From assembly GCF_016595795.1 (NCBI RefSeq), contig NZ_JAENHN010000051.1:1-64000 (forward strand): a DNA stretch of 64,000 bases, in the 5' to 3' direction. The translations under genes were made by a program, and so were the position numbers. Positions 24,813 to 32,658 of the stretch are shown one piece after another. Numbering within the stretch: the stretch's first letter is position 1; each line of letters opens with the position of its first letter. The notes beneath the pieces are model-generated. The model had not been told where the DNA came from. It did no database searches and worked only from the letters and a program-made list of their open reading frames with translations. Source of the DNA: Clostridium yunnanense (GTDB lineage Bacteria > Bacillota > Clostridia > Clostridiales > Clostridiaceae).

Positions 24813-26039
24813 TTAAACTCTTCTAACATTCCATCTTATAAATCCTACTACTGCAATACTAAATATAAAAGTCAGTATCAGTATATTGAACATACTTAAA
24901 TTAAAATCAATTAATTGTCCATATATTATTTGCCCCGGGGCAATACTTACGGTAGCAACAGCTGTAGAAAATGCACTAACTTTTCCCAGCATATCTCCTC
25001 TAACTTCTTGTTGTATATATGTTAAAGAAATAATATTTGACAATGCTAGTGATAGCATTATGCCAAGCCCCCCTATCGAATAAAGCCCTAGAATTACAAA
25101 CTTGTTTTCTGTACTTATAGCAGCAGAAACTGCCATAATTAACATAGCTATTATCATAGGATACATTGTTTTATGTAATATGTTCATTTTAAACAAGTTA
25201 GGTCTTAATGTTATTAACATCCCACCTATTATCATTCCTAAAACAAATACTGCTTCTATGTATCCATAAATACTTGAAGGCATGCTCAGTTTTACGTTTA
25301 TAAAATATGGAGATACAACACTTAACACTGGAACTACAAAAATATTAGTGAGTGCATATGAAAATATAATTCCTAATACAATATTCTTTTTTTCTTTTAA
25401 GTATAGAAAACTCTTTTTCATTTCTCTAATAGATTGTAACAGTGGATTTTTAAACTTTTCTTTTACTTCTAAGTCAGGAATATCTAAAAACAATTCTAAT
25501 ATCGCTGCAGCTAAAAAACTAACGGCGTTTAATACCACTACCGTCTTCATTCCCATAAACCCATACATTAATCCTGCAACAATTGGCCCAGCTAAATTAA
25601 CCACATAACCAATCTGCTGAATTATACTATTGGCTGAAGCAAGTTTTTCTTTTTCAACAATTTGTGGAATACAAGCTGTGACAGCTGGACTATATAAGGT
25701 ATAAATGGTAGAAAGCATAAACATTACAATTGCTATTATTATGGTGTTATCTTTACCACTAAATACTATAATTGAGTACACTCCCATTAAAACTGCACTT
25801 ATAAAATCAAGATAAATCATTATCTTTTTCCTGTTTACCGTATCTGCTAAAAAGCCTGCAATTGGTGCAAACAATATATACGGAATAGTTGAAATTGCTA
25901 GAATTACTGAAAAAGTCCCTGCGCTTCCTGTTAAATTCAAGATATATAGTGACATACAAAATCTCTGAATAGCATTGCCAAACAAAGAAATTATTTGTCC
26001 AATGACTACAATAATAAAGTTTTTATTTTTCATTTTCAT
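24813..26039 (-). CDS. MFS transporter (MefA/MFS_3-like exporter)
   Basis: The 408-residue protein has twelve hydrophobic helices. FIIVVIGQIISLFGNAIQRF opens the first. LADTVNRKKIMIYLDFIS between helices 2 and 3 is the major-facilitator motif A (GxLaDrxgRkk). The second half begins around residue 215 (IVLGIIFSYALTNIFVVPVL). The pattern is that of macrolide-type or siderophore exporters of the MFS_3 family. It is divergent from an AraC/PchR-like regulator with 227 bases between, and so is probably its target. The start follows AAAGG. The substrate is unknown. Confidence 0.82.
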   Translation of the reverse strand: MKMKNKNFIIVVIGQIISLFGNAIQRFCMSLYILNLTGSAGTFSVILAISTIPYILFAPIAGFLADTVNRKKIMIYLDFISAVLMGVYSIIVFSGKDNTIIIAIVMFMLSTIYTLYSPAVTACIPQIVEKEKLASANSIIQQIGYVVNLAGPIVAGLMYGFMGMKTVVVLNAVSFLAAAILELFLDIPDLEVKEKFKNPLLQSIREMKKSFLYLKEKKNIVLGIIFSYALTNIFVVPVLSVVSPYFINVKLSMPSSIYGYIEAVFVLGMIIGGMLITLRPNLFKMNILHKTMYPMIIAMLIMAVSAAISTENKFVILGLYSIGGLGIMLSLALSNIISLTYIQQEVRGDMLGKVSAFSTAVATVSIAPGQIIYGQLIDFNLSMFNILILTFIFSIAVVGFIRWNVRRV

Positions 26040-26266
26040 TTCTACCTTTGCAATAATCTTTTGTTTTATATGATATTAATTCTCAACAAAGGTAAGTGTA
26101 CATAAGATTAGCTTTTATTTCAACTGATACACCTTATTTAATTATTTTTACACCTAGTATGATTATTTTCATGTATAATTTGTTATAATCTAACTTATAT
26201 ACTTTTTAACAAACTAAGATTTCAAACTTTATTTCAAGTTAACACACTAATGAAGGAGATTGTTTT

Positions 26267-27268
26267 ATGAAAGTGACTTCAAGTGAAGAATTTAAAGCAG
26301 CTGTTCTAAAAAAATTAGATTTTAGTAAATTCGAAAATAAAAACTATATCTTGTATACAAACAAGAACAAACCTTCCCTCGGCTATCTGATTAGCTATTC
26401 AAGGGAAGGTTATTATGATTTAGATATGGCAGACTATACTATACCTAATGATTTTTCCTTATATTTTGACAACACTGAACTCTTAATGCGTTTTGGAATA
26501 GTTTATAAGGGAGTTACAGAATTTAAAATTGCAGATAATCCTGTAGATTCTTTTTCTCCTTCCTCCTTCTTTGTTATTGAAAAAGATCTAAAGGGACATC
26601 AAAATTGGAAGAAAGGTCAGCATTATCACGGAACTGAAATAACTATATATGAAAAATACTTCACAGAGATAATTAAGCCTAACTTCCCAAATATAATAGA
26701 TTTACAAACTTTTATTACAAACTACACTTATATTTATCTACCTATAGAAATTGTAAGAATTATAAACCAGCTACAAAGCTTAGCAAATGAAGATTCTTTA
26801 AATAGCATTTACTTGGAAGCTAAAGTGTTAGAGTGCATTGGTATTTTAATTAACGAGGTTACTAAATCTCCTGAAAATGCCTTTACTAATCAAATTGACT
26901 ACGGAAATATTAATATTGGAAGTGATAGACTGATAAAACTTACCTCTTCAGATATTCGAGCTATTCAAAAAGCCCATGATATTTTATCAGAAGGATATAA
27001 TAATCCTCCTAGTATAGAAGCTTTAAGTAAGATGGTATTTTTAAATGAACAAAAGCTAAAGGCAGGATTTTCAAAACAATATCATATGTCCATTGGGGAG
27101 TATACAAATCATCTTAGAATGAATACAGCTGCAAATCTATTATCTACAACTGATTTAACTATCAAAGATATAGCAAAGAAAGTTGGCTACAATTATTCCG
27201 CAAATTTCTCTAAGATGTTTAAAAAGACTTATGGAAAAACTCCTCTGCAATTTAGAAAAACAAAATAG
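26267..27268 (+). CDS. AraC-family regulator, PchR-like
   Basis: The 333-residue protein ends with a two-helix-turn-helix AraC domain at about 235-333 (IQKAHDILSEGYNNPPSIEA, LKAGFSKQYHMSIGEYTNHL, IKDIAKKVGYNYSANFSKMF, YGKTPLQFRK). The N-terminal effector half contains LLMRFGIVYKGVTEFKI and a GHQNWKKGQHYHGTEITIYE block, reminiscent of PchR-type regulators that sense siderophores or similar small molecules. The ATG follows GAAGGAG. It is divergent from an MFS exporter gene, so it may regulate efflux in answer to the exported compound. The ligand is not determined. Confidence 0.83.
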   Translation: MKVTSSEEFKAAVLKKLDFSKFENKNYILYTNKNKPSLGYLISYSREGYYDLDMADYTIPNDFSLYFDNTELLMRFGIVYKGVTEFKIADNPVDSFSPSSFFVIEKDLKGHQNWKKGQHYHGTEITIYEKYFTEIIKPNFPNIIDLQTFITNYTYIYLPIEIVRIINQLQSLANEDSLNSIYLEAKVLECIGILINEVTKSPENAFTNQIDYGNINIGSDRLIKLTSSDIRAIQKAHDILSEGYNNPPSIEALSKMVFLNEQKLKAGFSKQYHMSIGEYTNHLRMNTAANLLSTTDLTIKDIAKKVGYNYSANFSKMFKKTYGKTPLQFRKTK

Positions 27269-27288
27269 AGGCTTTTTAAAAGCCTCTA
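27266..27288. terminator. Bidirectional terminator at the AraC stop codon
   Basis: TAGAGGCTTTT (27266-27276) pairs with AAAAGCCTCTA (27278-27288). It begins at the TAG stop and lies 7 bases before the end of the convergent zinc-ribbon gene. Confidence 0.75.
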
Positions 27289-27294
27289 TCATTC

Positions 27295-27843
27295 CTATAG
27301 CTTATAAGGATTTTCATTCATCAGATAAGCTAATAACATAGATTTATTTTCACTTTCATCTATCCATTTTTTTGTCTGCTTTAGCCTTTCATAATCCTCA
27401 GCACCAAACTTATTTGTATAATGCTTTTCTAAGAATTCTCTTCTTTCATCTTCTCTAATCTTTTTTTGCCATTCTTCAGTAAAAAAGTTTTGAATTTTAT
27501 GATGTAAATCAATGCTCTTAATTGACTCCCATTCGTTCTTATCAAACCATATTCCATTGCATAACCCACAATGCTCTAGCATAAAATCAAATTTACTCGA
27601 TACTTTATATGGAGTAAGTATAGTTTCACAATCAGGACAAAACTTAGGATTTGTGGAGTCTTTAACAGATATGTATTTATCCTCTAGTACAGGTTCGCTC
27701 TGATTTTTATTGCTATTGTGCCAAGTAAAATAGTCTCCAAAACGCATCCATTTTCCTTCACACTCCTTACAAGTATAAACCCTTAACCCATTTTCTAAAT
27801 ACTGCTCTTCTAATTCGTTTGTTTTACATACTAAGCATCTCAT
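27295..27843 (-). CDS. Double zinc-ribbon (TFIIB-type zinc finger) protein
   Basis: The 182-residue protein has two zinc ribbons in each of which cysteines come as CxxC pairs. The first is CLVCKTNELEEQYLENGL with YTCKECEGKWM (residues 3-32). The second is FCPDCETILTPYK with EHCGLCNGIWFDKNEWE (about 67-108). The GxWmrf and GIWFDxxEwe endings are characteristic of the zf-TFIIB family. A charged helical C-terminus follows. The function of the family in bacteria is not established. It appears to be transcribed alone, with the palindromic repeat array upstream. Confidence 0.8.
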   Translation of the reverse strand: MRCLVCKTNELEEQYLENGLRVYTCKECEGKWMRFGDYFTWHNSNKNQSEPVLEDKYISVKDSTNPKFCPDCETILTPYKVSSKFDFMLEHCGLCNGIWFDKNEWESIKSIDLHHKIQNFFTEEWQKKIREDERREFLEKHYTNKFGAEDYERLKQTKKWIDESENKSMLLAYLMNENPYKL

Positions 27844-27883
27844 ATTTTTCTCCCCTTACAAGCTATATTAATTCATAACTAAA

Positions 27884-27978
27884 GATGAAATACTTCAATC
27901 ATAAACCTATTTTCAAAACTCCTCTGAATTCTGAGAGGAGAGTTTGAAAATATAAATTTAAGTATGAAGTGGTTCATC
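27884..27978. repeat. Palindromic element, family I, copy C
   Basis: The ends GATGAAATACTTCA (27884-27897) and TGAAGTGGTTCATC (27965-27978) are inverted with two mismatches. The interior is a long hairpin: ATTTTCAAAACTCCTCT (27909-27925) against 27934-27951, with one bulge and an EcoRI-site loop (GAATTC). Confidence 0.65.
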
Positions 27979-27979
27979 T

Positions 27980-28084
27980 ATAGATAAACTAGTTCCAAAT
28001 AGAATCTATCTTTTATAAACCTATTACTATTAATAGTTAACATAAGTATCAATTAGTTTTATTAAATGGAACTGGATTATCTAT
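27980..28084. repeat. Palindromic element, family I, copy D
   Basis: ATAGATAAACTAGTTCCA (27980-27997) and TGGAACTGGATTATCTAT (28067-28084) are inverted at 16 of 18 positions. The interior is AT-rich with TTACTATTAATAGTTAA-type dyads. Confidence 0.55.
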
Positions 28085-28095
28085 TCCGCTGAACT

Positions 28096-28187
28096 GATAA
28101 ACTACTTCAGTCATTAAACACCAAATAAAGATTTCGATGGTTATGCGAATCTTTATTTGGATAAGTTCTAATATGAAGTAGTTTATC
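28096..28187. repeat. Palindromic element, family I, copy B
   Basis: GATAAACTACTTCA (28096-28109) and its perfect complement (28174-28187) enclose CCAAATAAAGAT (28121-28132) / ATCTTTATTTGG (28149-28160). Read in reverse it matches copy A (9939-10036) almost base for base, with pair-preserving changes in the stem. Confidence 0.75.
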
Positions 28188-28435
28188 TATAAAACCTAAC
28201 ATAATTATAACGTTTTCACCATATTTTGTATATAAACATTAATACTTGAAAAACCTTTTATCTCTTATTATGCTTTGTTCATCTTATATTTTTATACATA
28301 ACTATTGATTATACTAATTCACTTTAAAATTTTCGTATTTTATTTTTTAGGTATATATTAAAATAATTCTTTGTAAACTCATACATTTTTCTTAAATCCA
28401 TTCTTAAATTTCAATAATACTCTTAAACAAAGACC

Positions 28436-28467
28436 AAAATAAAAACAGACAAGTATACACCTGTCTG
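28436..28467 (-). terminator. Terminator of the FakA-like small gene
   Basis: On the reverse strand CAGACAGGTGTATACTTGTCTG (28467-28446 by position) folds on itself and is followed by TTTTTATTTT. Confidence 0.8.
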
Positions 28468-28475
28468 CCTCACTT

Positions 28476-28727
28476 TTACCCTTTTAGTCCATTGGCCTGT
28501 CTCTCCATATTTTCTATAACAACATCATGAATATCACCTAAAGAAGCACAATATTCAAGAACCTTCCATGGAGTATTAGTGTGGAAATGTATTTTTATAA
28601 GTTCATCATCTCCAACTGCAAGTAAGCAATCGCCTTCAATGTTCTTTGTTATATATTCATTTATTTCATCTTCTGAAAGATTTTCTCCCTCAATTAATAA
28701 CTGTGTATCAAATCTGTATTCAATCAT
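28476..28727 (-). CDS. Stand-alone FakA/DAK2-associated domain protein
   Basis: The 83-residue protein reads EYRFDTQLLIEGENLSEDEI, GDCLLAVGDDELIKIHFHTN, PWKVLEYCASLGDIHDVVIE and then NMERQ. This is the conserved block that follows the DhaL kinase domain in fatty acid kinase FakA (YloV), with the GD-VGDD-KIHxHT signature. No kinase domain or leader is present and the ATG has its own AGGGAGCG ribosome site, so it is a small free-standing gene, not a fragment left by frameshift. Such proteins are sometimes labelled kinase-related in clostridia. It may modulate FakA or bind the same partner; that is inference. Confidence 0.72.
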   Translation of the reverse strand: MIEYRFDTQLLIEGENLSEDEINEYITKNIEGDCLLAVGDDELIKIHFHTNTPWKVLEYCASLGDIHDVVIENMERQANGLKG

Positions 28728-28870
28728 AATTACGCTCCCTTTATACTTTACAAATTCCTATTTATATTATTATGTTAAAATTAACAAAATAGTTTTTTTC
28801 TCATTATAATTCAAGTTTTTTGTAAAAGCAACAGAAGCATATTACATTATTTGGTTGTTAGATATATTTT

Positions 28871-29515
28871 CTATTTATATTTAAGGACTGCTATCCCCTG
28901 ATATTTTTCAAGATTTTCTTTATTAAGTTCTAACTCCGAATAGTTCATCGACTTAATTCCTGAAGTATCAATAAACTTATCTACTTTAGCAAAAGCCAAG
29001 CCCATTGGTCCTAATGCTTTTGTCCTGTAGTGCATAGGTATAATAACTGTAGGTTTCAACTGCTCTACAACTTCTAAAGCATCTGTAGCGTCAATTGTGA
29101 ATCCTCCCCCTACAGGTATTAGGAGCACATCTACATTTCCTATTTCCTCTATCTGCTTTGAATCTAGTATATGTCCCAGGTCACCACAATGGCAAATATT
29201 TACACCATCAACTTTAAAATTGTATATAGTGTTTCTTCCCTTTTTAGCTCCTGAAAGCTTATCATGAAAGGTGTCAACACCTTTTATTTCTATTCCATGC
29301 TCCAAAAACATGCCTAATCCACTTATATGTTGAAAATTCCCTTTAACTGCATCTATATTATTATGATCCTTGTGCTCATGGCTAGTTGTCACTATGTTAG
29401 CTTCAAGTTCTGGTAGCATATATCCTAACATATTTACATAAGGATCTATTAATATTTTAGTACCTATTTCAGAAGTTATCATAAAACACGAATGCCCAAA
29501 CCATTTAATTTTCAT
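28871..29515 (-). CDS. Metallo-beta-lactamase-fold hydrolase (UPF0173 type)
   Basis: The 214-residue soluble protein opens MKIKWFGHSCFMI, as UPF0173 (YtkL) proteins do. The metal motif HxHxDH is TSHEHKDHNNID (about residues 46-57). HCGDLGH (about 110) supplies the third histidine and the bridging aspartate, and VIIPMHYRTKALGP (about 160) the last histidine. KILIDPYVN is also typical. Family members hydrolyse unknown substrates; UlaG-like lactonases are distant relatives. It lies as a single gene downstream of an MFS exporter with 80 bases between. Confidence 0.88.
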   Translation of the reverse strand: MKIKWFGHSCFMITSEIGTKILIDPYVNMLGYMLPELEANIVTTSHEHKDHNNIDAVKGNFQHISGLGMFLEHGIEIKGVDTFHDKLSGAKKGRNTIYNFKVDGVNICHCGDLGHILDSKQIEEIGNVDVLLIPVGGGFTIDATDALEVVEQLKPTVIIPMHYRTKALGPMGLAFAKVDKFIDTSGIKSMNYSELELNKENLEKYQGIAVLKYK

Positions 29516-29597
29516 TGTAATTCTCCAATCTTTTAATATTTATCTTACTATGCACGAAATCAGTAATATATAATTATTTATATAATATTTTGCCAAA

Positions 29598-30788
29598 TTA
29601 TATCCTATCAAGTTTTCTATATACTTTATAATAAACCCACACTGCATTTAGAAGCAATAATGTGCTTGTAACAAAGAATACATAACTAATACCAAACCTA
29701 CCGGCTATTTGCCCACCTAAAACCGACCCTCCAAACACACCTAAATACCCTGCTGATATAGTAAATCCAAAAATTCTACCTGTAATACAATTGGGGGTAA
29801 TTTTTTTTACTAAGGTATTTATTGAAGGATTTAATCCACCAAATGTAAGTCCTAATAAAAAACGTAATCCCATTAGCTGCCAAGGATTTTTTACAAATGC
29901 TTGAGGTATATAAATGAGGCCAGATGCTAAAAGCGCCACTAATATAATCTTATGTGCTCCTATTTTATCGGAGAGCTTACCTAATCTTGGAGCAGCAATT
30001 ACATTAGCTAGTCCAGAAGCTGAAAAAGCTAATCCTGACACTAGAGCAACATGACTGGTATCACTGCTTAATTGTGTAACATATACTGTTATAATTGGTT
30101 CAATAGTATATAATGCTAAAGTTATGATAAGAAGAGTCACAGATAAAGTAATAGTTAAACTTTTTTCAGGCACACTATCCCATACTTCTTTTGCACTTAG
30201 TGTCTTTTTATCACTACGTACAAACTCTTCTTTTACAAATAAAAGTGTGGCTATAAAAGCAATTAGTATCAACGCCCCAGTTATAAAAAAAACTGGCTGT
30301 AATCCAAAGGCATCCCCTACTAAACCTCCTATGGTTGGCCCGATAAGTGATCCTGCTATACTAGCAGTTGAAAGCGTTCCTAATGCATACCCTGCATTTT
30401 CCTTATCTGTCTGAGTAGCTATAAGTGTAGTGCAAGCTGTACTATACCCTGTTATTGCCCCTTGTAACAATCTTAGCCCAATAAGTACATATACATTTGG
30501 TGCAAATCCCATCAAAGATATTATCACAGCCATTCCAAGACTAGCCCTTAAAAGCATAGGCTTTCTACCATACTTATCTGCAGCATTCCCCCAAATAGGT
30601 GAAAAAATAGCTGAAATTATAAAAGTTATTCCAAAAGCTATTCCTGAAAGCTTTGCAATTGAAGAACCATCAGAAATTCCAAGATGCTTTATATACATAG
30701 GCATCACTGGTGCTATTTGACTCATTCCTATCCCTGTTACAAACATCCCAAACCAGCAAACAATTAAATTCTTTTTCCACAGTTTCAT
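29598..30788 (-). CDS. MFS multidrug efflux transporter
   Basis: The 396-residue protein has twelve membrane helices. CWFGMFVTGIGMSQIAPVMP forms helix 1, and SPIWGNAADKYGRKPMLLRA is motif A between helices 2 and 3. LRLLQGAITGYSTACTTLIA is the R-containing motif B, and LSTASIAGSLIGPTIGGLVG is the antiporter motif C in helix 5. These three together point to a drug/proton antiporter of the 12-helix DHA1 group. It is divergent from a TetR gene, 329 bases apart, whose operator repeats lie between. The start is after AGGTGCGCTT. Confidence 0.88.
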   Translation of the reverse strand: MKLWKKNLIVCWFGMFVTGIGMSQIAPVMPMYIKHLGISDGSSIAKLSGIAFGITFIISAIFSPIWGNAADKYGRKPMLLRASLGMAVIISLMGFAPNVYVLIGLRLLQGAITGYSTACTTLIATQTDKENAGYALGTLSTASIAGSLIGPTIGGLVGDAFGLQPVFFITGALILIAFIATLLFVKEEFVRSDKKTLSAKEVWDSVPEKSLTITLSVTLLIITLALYTIEPIITVYVTQLSSDTSHVALVSGLAFSASGLANVIAAPRLGKLSDKIGAHKIILVALLASGLIYIPQAFVKNPWQLMGLRFLLGLTFGGLNPSINTLVKKITPNCITGRIFGFTISAGYLGVFGGSVLGGQIAGRFGISYVFFVTSTLLLLNAVWVYYKVYRKLDRI

Positions 30789-31117
30789 AAGCGCACCTCA
30801 TTTTTAAGAATTTTACATTTTCTTCTACAGTAAAAATCATCTAGATTATTATAACTTTTAATGACTCAATTACTTAATTACTTAATTACTTAATTGCTTT
30901 CTGCTATTTATCACTTCATAATAAAATCTATATTTTTAAAATGTACAGTAATAACATGTATGCTATTTCGCATTAACTTTCATATGATAATTATAAACTT
31001 CATTTTAAAGTTTGTAAATTACACTTTAAAGTTTATAAGCTTTATTGTGTAGTTTACAACCATGTTTTATAATGGTAAACTATCTTTAGAAAGTAGAAAT
31101 ATAAGGAGTGATATCCA
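30789..31117. promoter_or_regulatory. Divergent control region of the MFS exporter and TetR genes
   Basis: From left: CTTCTACAGTAAAAATC at about 30820, resembling a family II repeat end; four head-to-tail ACTTAATT units (about 30869-30896); a copy of TCACTTCATAATAAAA (30911-30926); and AAAGTTT-centred dyads at 31000-31040 (ATAAACTT, TTAAAGTTTGTAA, ACTTTAAAGTTTATAAG). The TetR promoter follows. The AAAGTTT dyads are candidate operators for the exporter promoter. Confidence 0.5.
31045..31082 (+). promoter_or_regulatory. tetR promoter with overlapping operator
   Basis: TTGTGT (31045-31050), 17 bases, TATAAT (31068-31073). The perfect inverted repeat TAGTTTAC (31050-31057) / GTAAACTA (31075-31082) lies across the -35 to -10 interval, so bound TetR would block its own promoter. 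Confidence 0.6.
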
Positions 31118-31675
31118 ATGCAAAAAAGGAATTTAACCAAAGAAAAAATAATTGAGGTAGCTTTCTCATTGGCTGATGAAATAGGACTTTACCAAGTTAC
31201 TTTTCAAAAAATAGCTGAAAAACTAGATATTAAATATCAGTCTTTATATAACCATTTTGATAATATGGATGATCTTAAATCCAAAATGACGGTACACCTC
31301 TTTAGTGAATTAAATTCTAAGTTAATGAATAAATTAATCGGAAAAAGCTCTGAGGTGGCTATTAGAGAGTTTGCTTTTGTATATAAAGATTTTGCTTTCG
31401 AAAATAGAACTGCTTACGAACTTTTTATTACTATTCCAACTTTAGCTAATGAAGAAGCAGACCGTTTAGCTAAGGAAACAAACAACATCATTCGCCAAGT
31501 TTTATATGCTTATACAAGTGACGAAACACAGGTTATACATAAAAGCAGGGAATTAAGAAGTATTTTACATGGTTTTGTTTCCATGGTCTTTCTTGGATAC
31601 TTCCATGGTGATGCAAATATAGACGACAGCTTTGATTTAATGATAGATGATTTTATATTGTCCTTTTCAAGATGA
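31118..31675 (+). CDS. TetR-family regulator with WHG-type C-terminal domain
   Basis: The 185-residue protein has a TetR helix-turn-helix at about 8-55 (IIEVAFSLADEIGLYQVTFQ, KIAEKLDIKYQSLYNHFDNM). The C-terminal part (RELRSILHGFVSMVFLGYFH) resembles the WHG ligand domain of many Bacillota TetR proteins. The ATG follows AAGGAGTGATATCCA. It is divergent from the MFS efflux gene and most likely represses that gene and itself through the dyads in the shared region. The inducing drug is unknown. Confidence 0.86.
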   Translation: MQKRNLTKEKIIEVAFSLADEIGLYQVTFQKIAEKLDIKYQSLYNHFDNMDDLKSKMTVHLFSELNSKLMNKLIGKSSEVAIREFAFVYKDFAFENRTAYELFITIPTLANEEADRLAKETNNIIRQVLYAYTSDETQVIHKSRELRSILHGFVSMVFLGYFHGDANIDDSFDLMIDDFILSFSR

Positions 31676-31719
31676 TTTTCATAAATCGTTGAATACTATA
31701 GATATCTTTTAATTATATA

Positions 31720-31775
31720 AAAATCCTATGTTCTTAGAGTTACTTTTCAAAGCTTCACTAAAAGCATAGGATTTT
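31720..31775. terminator. Bidirectional terminator between tetR and the glycosylase gene
   Basis: AAAATCCTATG (31720-31730) pairs perfectly with CATAGGATTTT (31765-31775), with a smaller dyad in the loop. It separates two convergent genes. Confidence 0.75.
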
Positions 31776-31790
31776 AAATGTGTTAAATCA

Positions 31791-32438
31791 TTAGTGCTCA
31801 TTCATAACTTCTTTTATTGATTTTATTCCCTCTTCAAACTGGTTTTTCCCTCCCTGTGCAGGGTGCCTTACTTTTATTGAGTTAATCCCTAGTTTACTTA
31901 GACTTTCCTCTGCTTTGTTTCCCATAGCAACTACCTGATCTATATTAAACATTTCAATAATTTTTACAAGAGCCTTCTCGCCTATTTGCAATTCTCTTTT
32001 TATGGGAGTCCTATTACTTTCCTCATTCCCTGCTTTATAAGGATGGAACGGAAAAGCATTCCATGCTAACATAACTAGATCATATTTTACAAGTGTACTC
32101 CATATTATTGTTGCTGTTGCTTCCTTAAGCAATTTATCCTTTTCTGATAATAATCTATATCCTTTTTCCTTTCCAAATAGATCCAACCCCTTCATATTAT
32201 TAACAAGTAAATCTTCACTAGTAAAAGGTACTCCTGTAAGACGGCTACCTCTGTAACCTACCGCTTCTCCGACAAGTATTATTTTAGGTTTTATTTTACT
32301 CATCTGTTGTAAATATATTGATAGGTTATCTCTTCTTATAGCGCTTTCTTTAAAAGCATATGAATATTGATTGTATACATTTGGTGTAACTTCAGTGTTT
32401 GCTAACTCTTCAACAAAGTCTCTCAATTTATCTATCAT
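31791..32438 (-). CDS. Uracil-DNA glycosylase superfamily protein
   Basis: The 215-residue protein has IILVGEAVGYRGSRLTGVPF (about 53-72), which corresponds to the GExPGxxExxxGxPF active-site region of family 4-type glycosylases, here with tyrosine and arginine inserted. LAWNAFPFHPYKAG (about 125-138) fits the second strand and VRHPAQGGK (about 192) the HPS/H-P motif near the C-terminus. No iron-sulfur cysteine pattern is visible. It may remove uracil or another damaged base, but the changed motif leaves the substrate uncertain. Confidence 0.75.
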   Translation of the reverse strand: MIDKLRDFVEELANTEVTPNVYNQYSYAFKESAIRRDNLSIYLQQMSKIKPKIILVGEAVGYRGSRLTGVPFTSEDLLVNNMKGLDLFGKEKGYRLLSEKDKLLKEATATIIWSTLVKYDLVMLAWNAFPFHPYKAGNEESNRTPIKRELQIGEKALVKIIEMFNIDQVVAMGNKAEESLSKLGINSIKVRHPAQGGKNQFEEGIKSIKEVMNEH

Positions 32439-32658
32439 TTCTTCAATCCTTCTTTTTATTAAAAATACTATATGTCATTTATAGTATTTCTCATTGTAAA
32501 GTATTTACGTGTACTTTTTCACATTTTTACGCGCAGTAAGTTCTAAGCTTATTCTTATACTCTTTTGGTTTGACAAAAAAATCTTTTGTTATTGCCTTAA
32601 GCATATAAAGTTAGATAGAATATATAGTATGTAAATGGAAATAAGGAGCGGTTTAAAC

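Larger units (their letters stand above)
27844..28475. other. 632-base intergenic region with an array of palindromic elements
   Basis: No gene is seen. Three palindromic elements stand one after another (27884-27978, 27980-28084, 28096-28187), then about 250 bases of A/T-rich sequence without clear features, then the terminator of the next gene. Confidence 0.65.

Noticed and set aside
27884-28187. CRISPR-like array
   Set aside because: The units are palindromes of about 100 bases with different interiors, not short identical repeats with spacers, and no cas genes are present.
30869-30896. ACTTAATT repeats as a replication origin or iteron set
   Set aside because: Only four short AT-rich units between an exporter and its regulator, with no initiator gene nearby.
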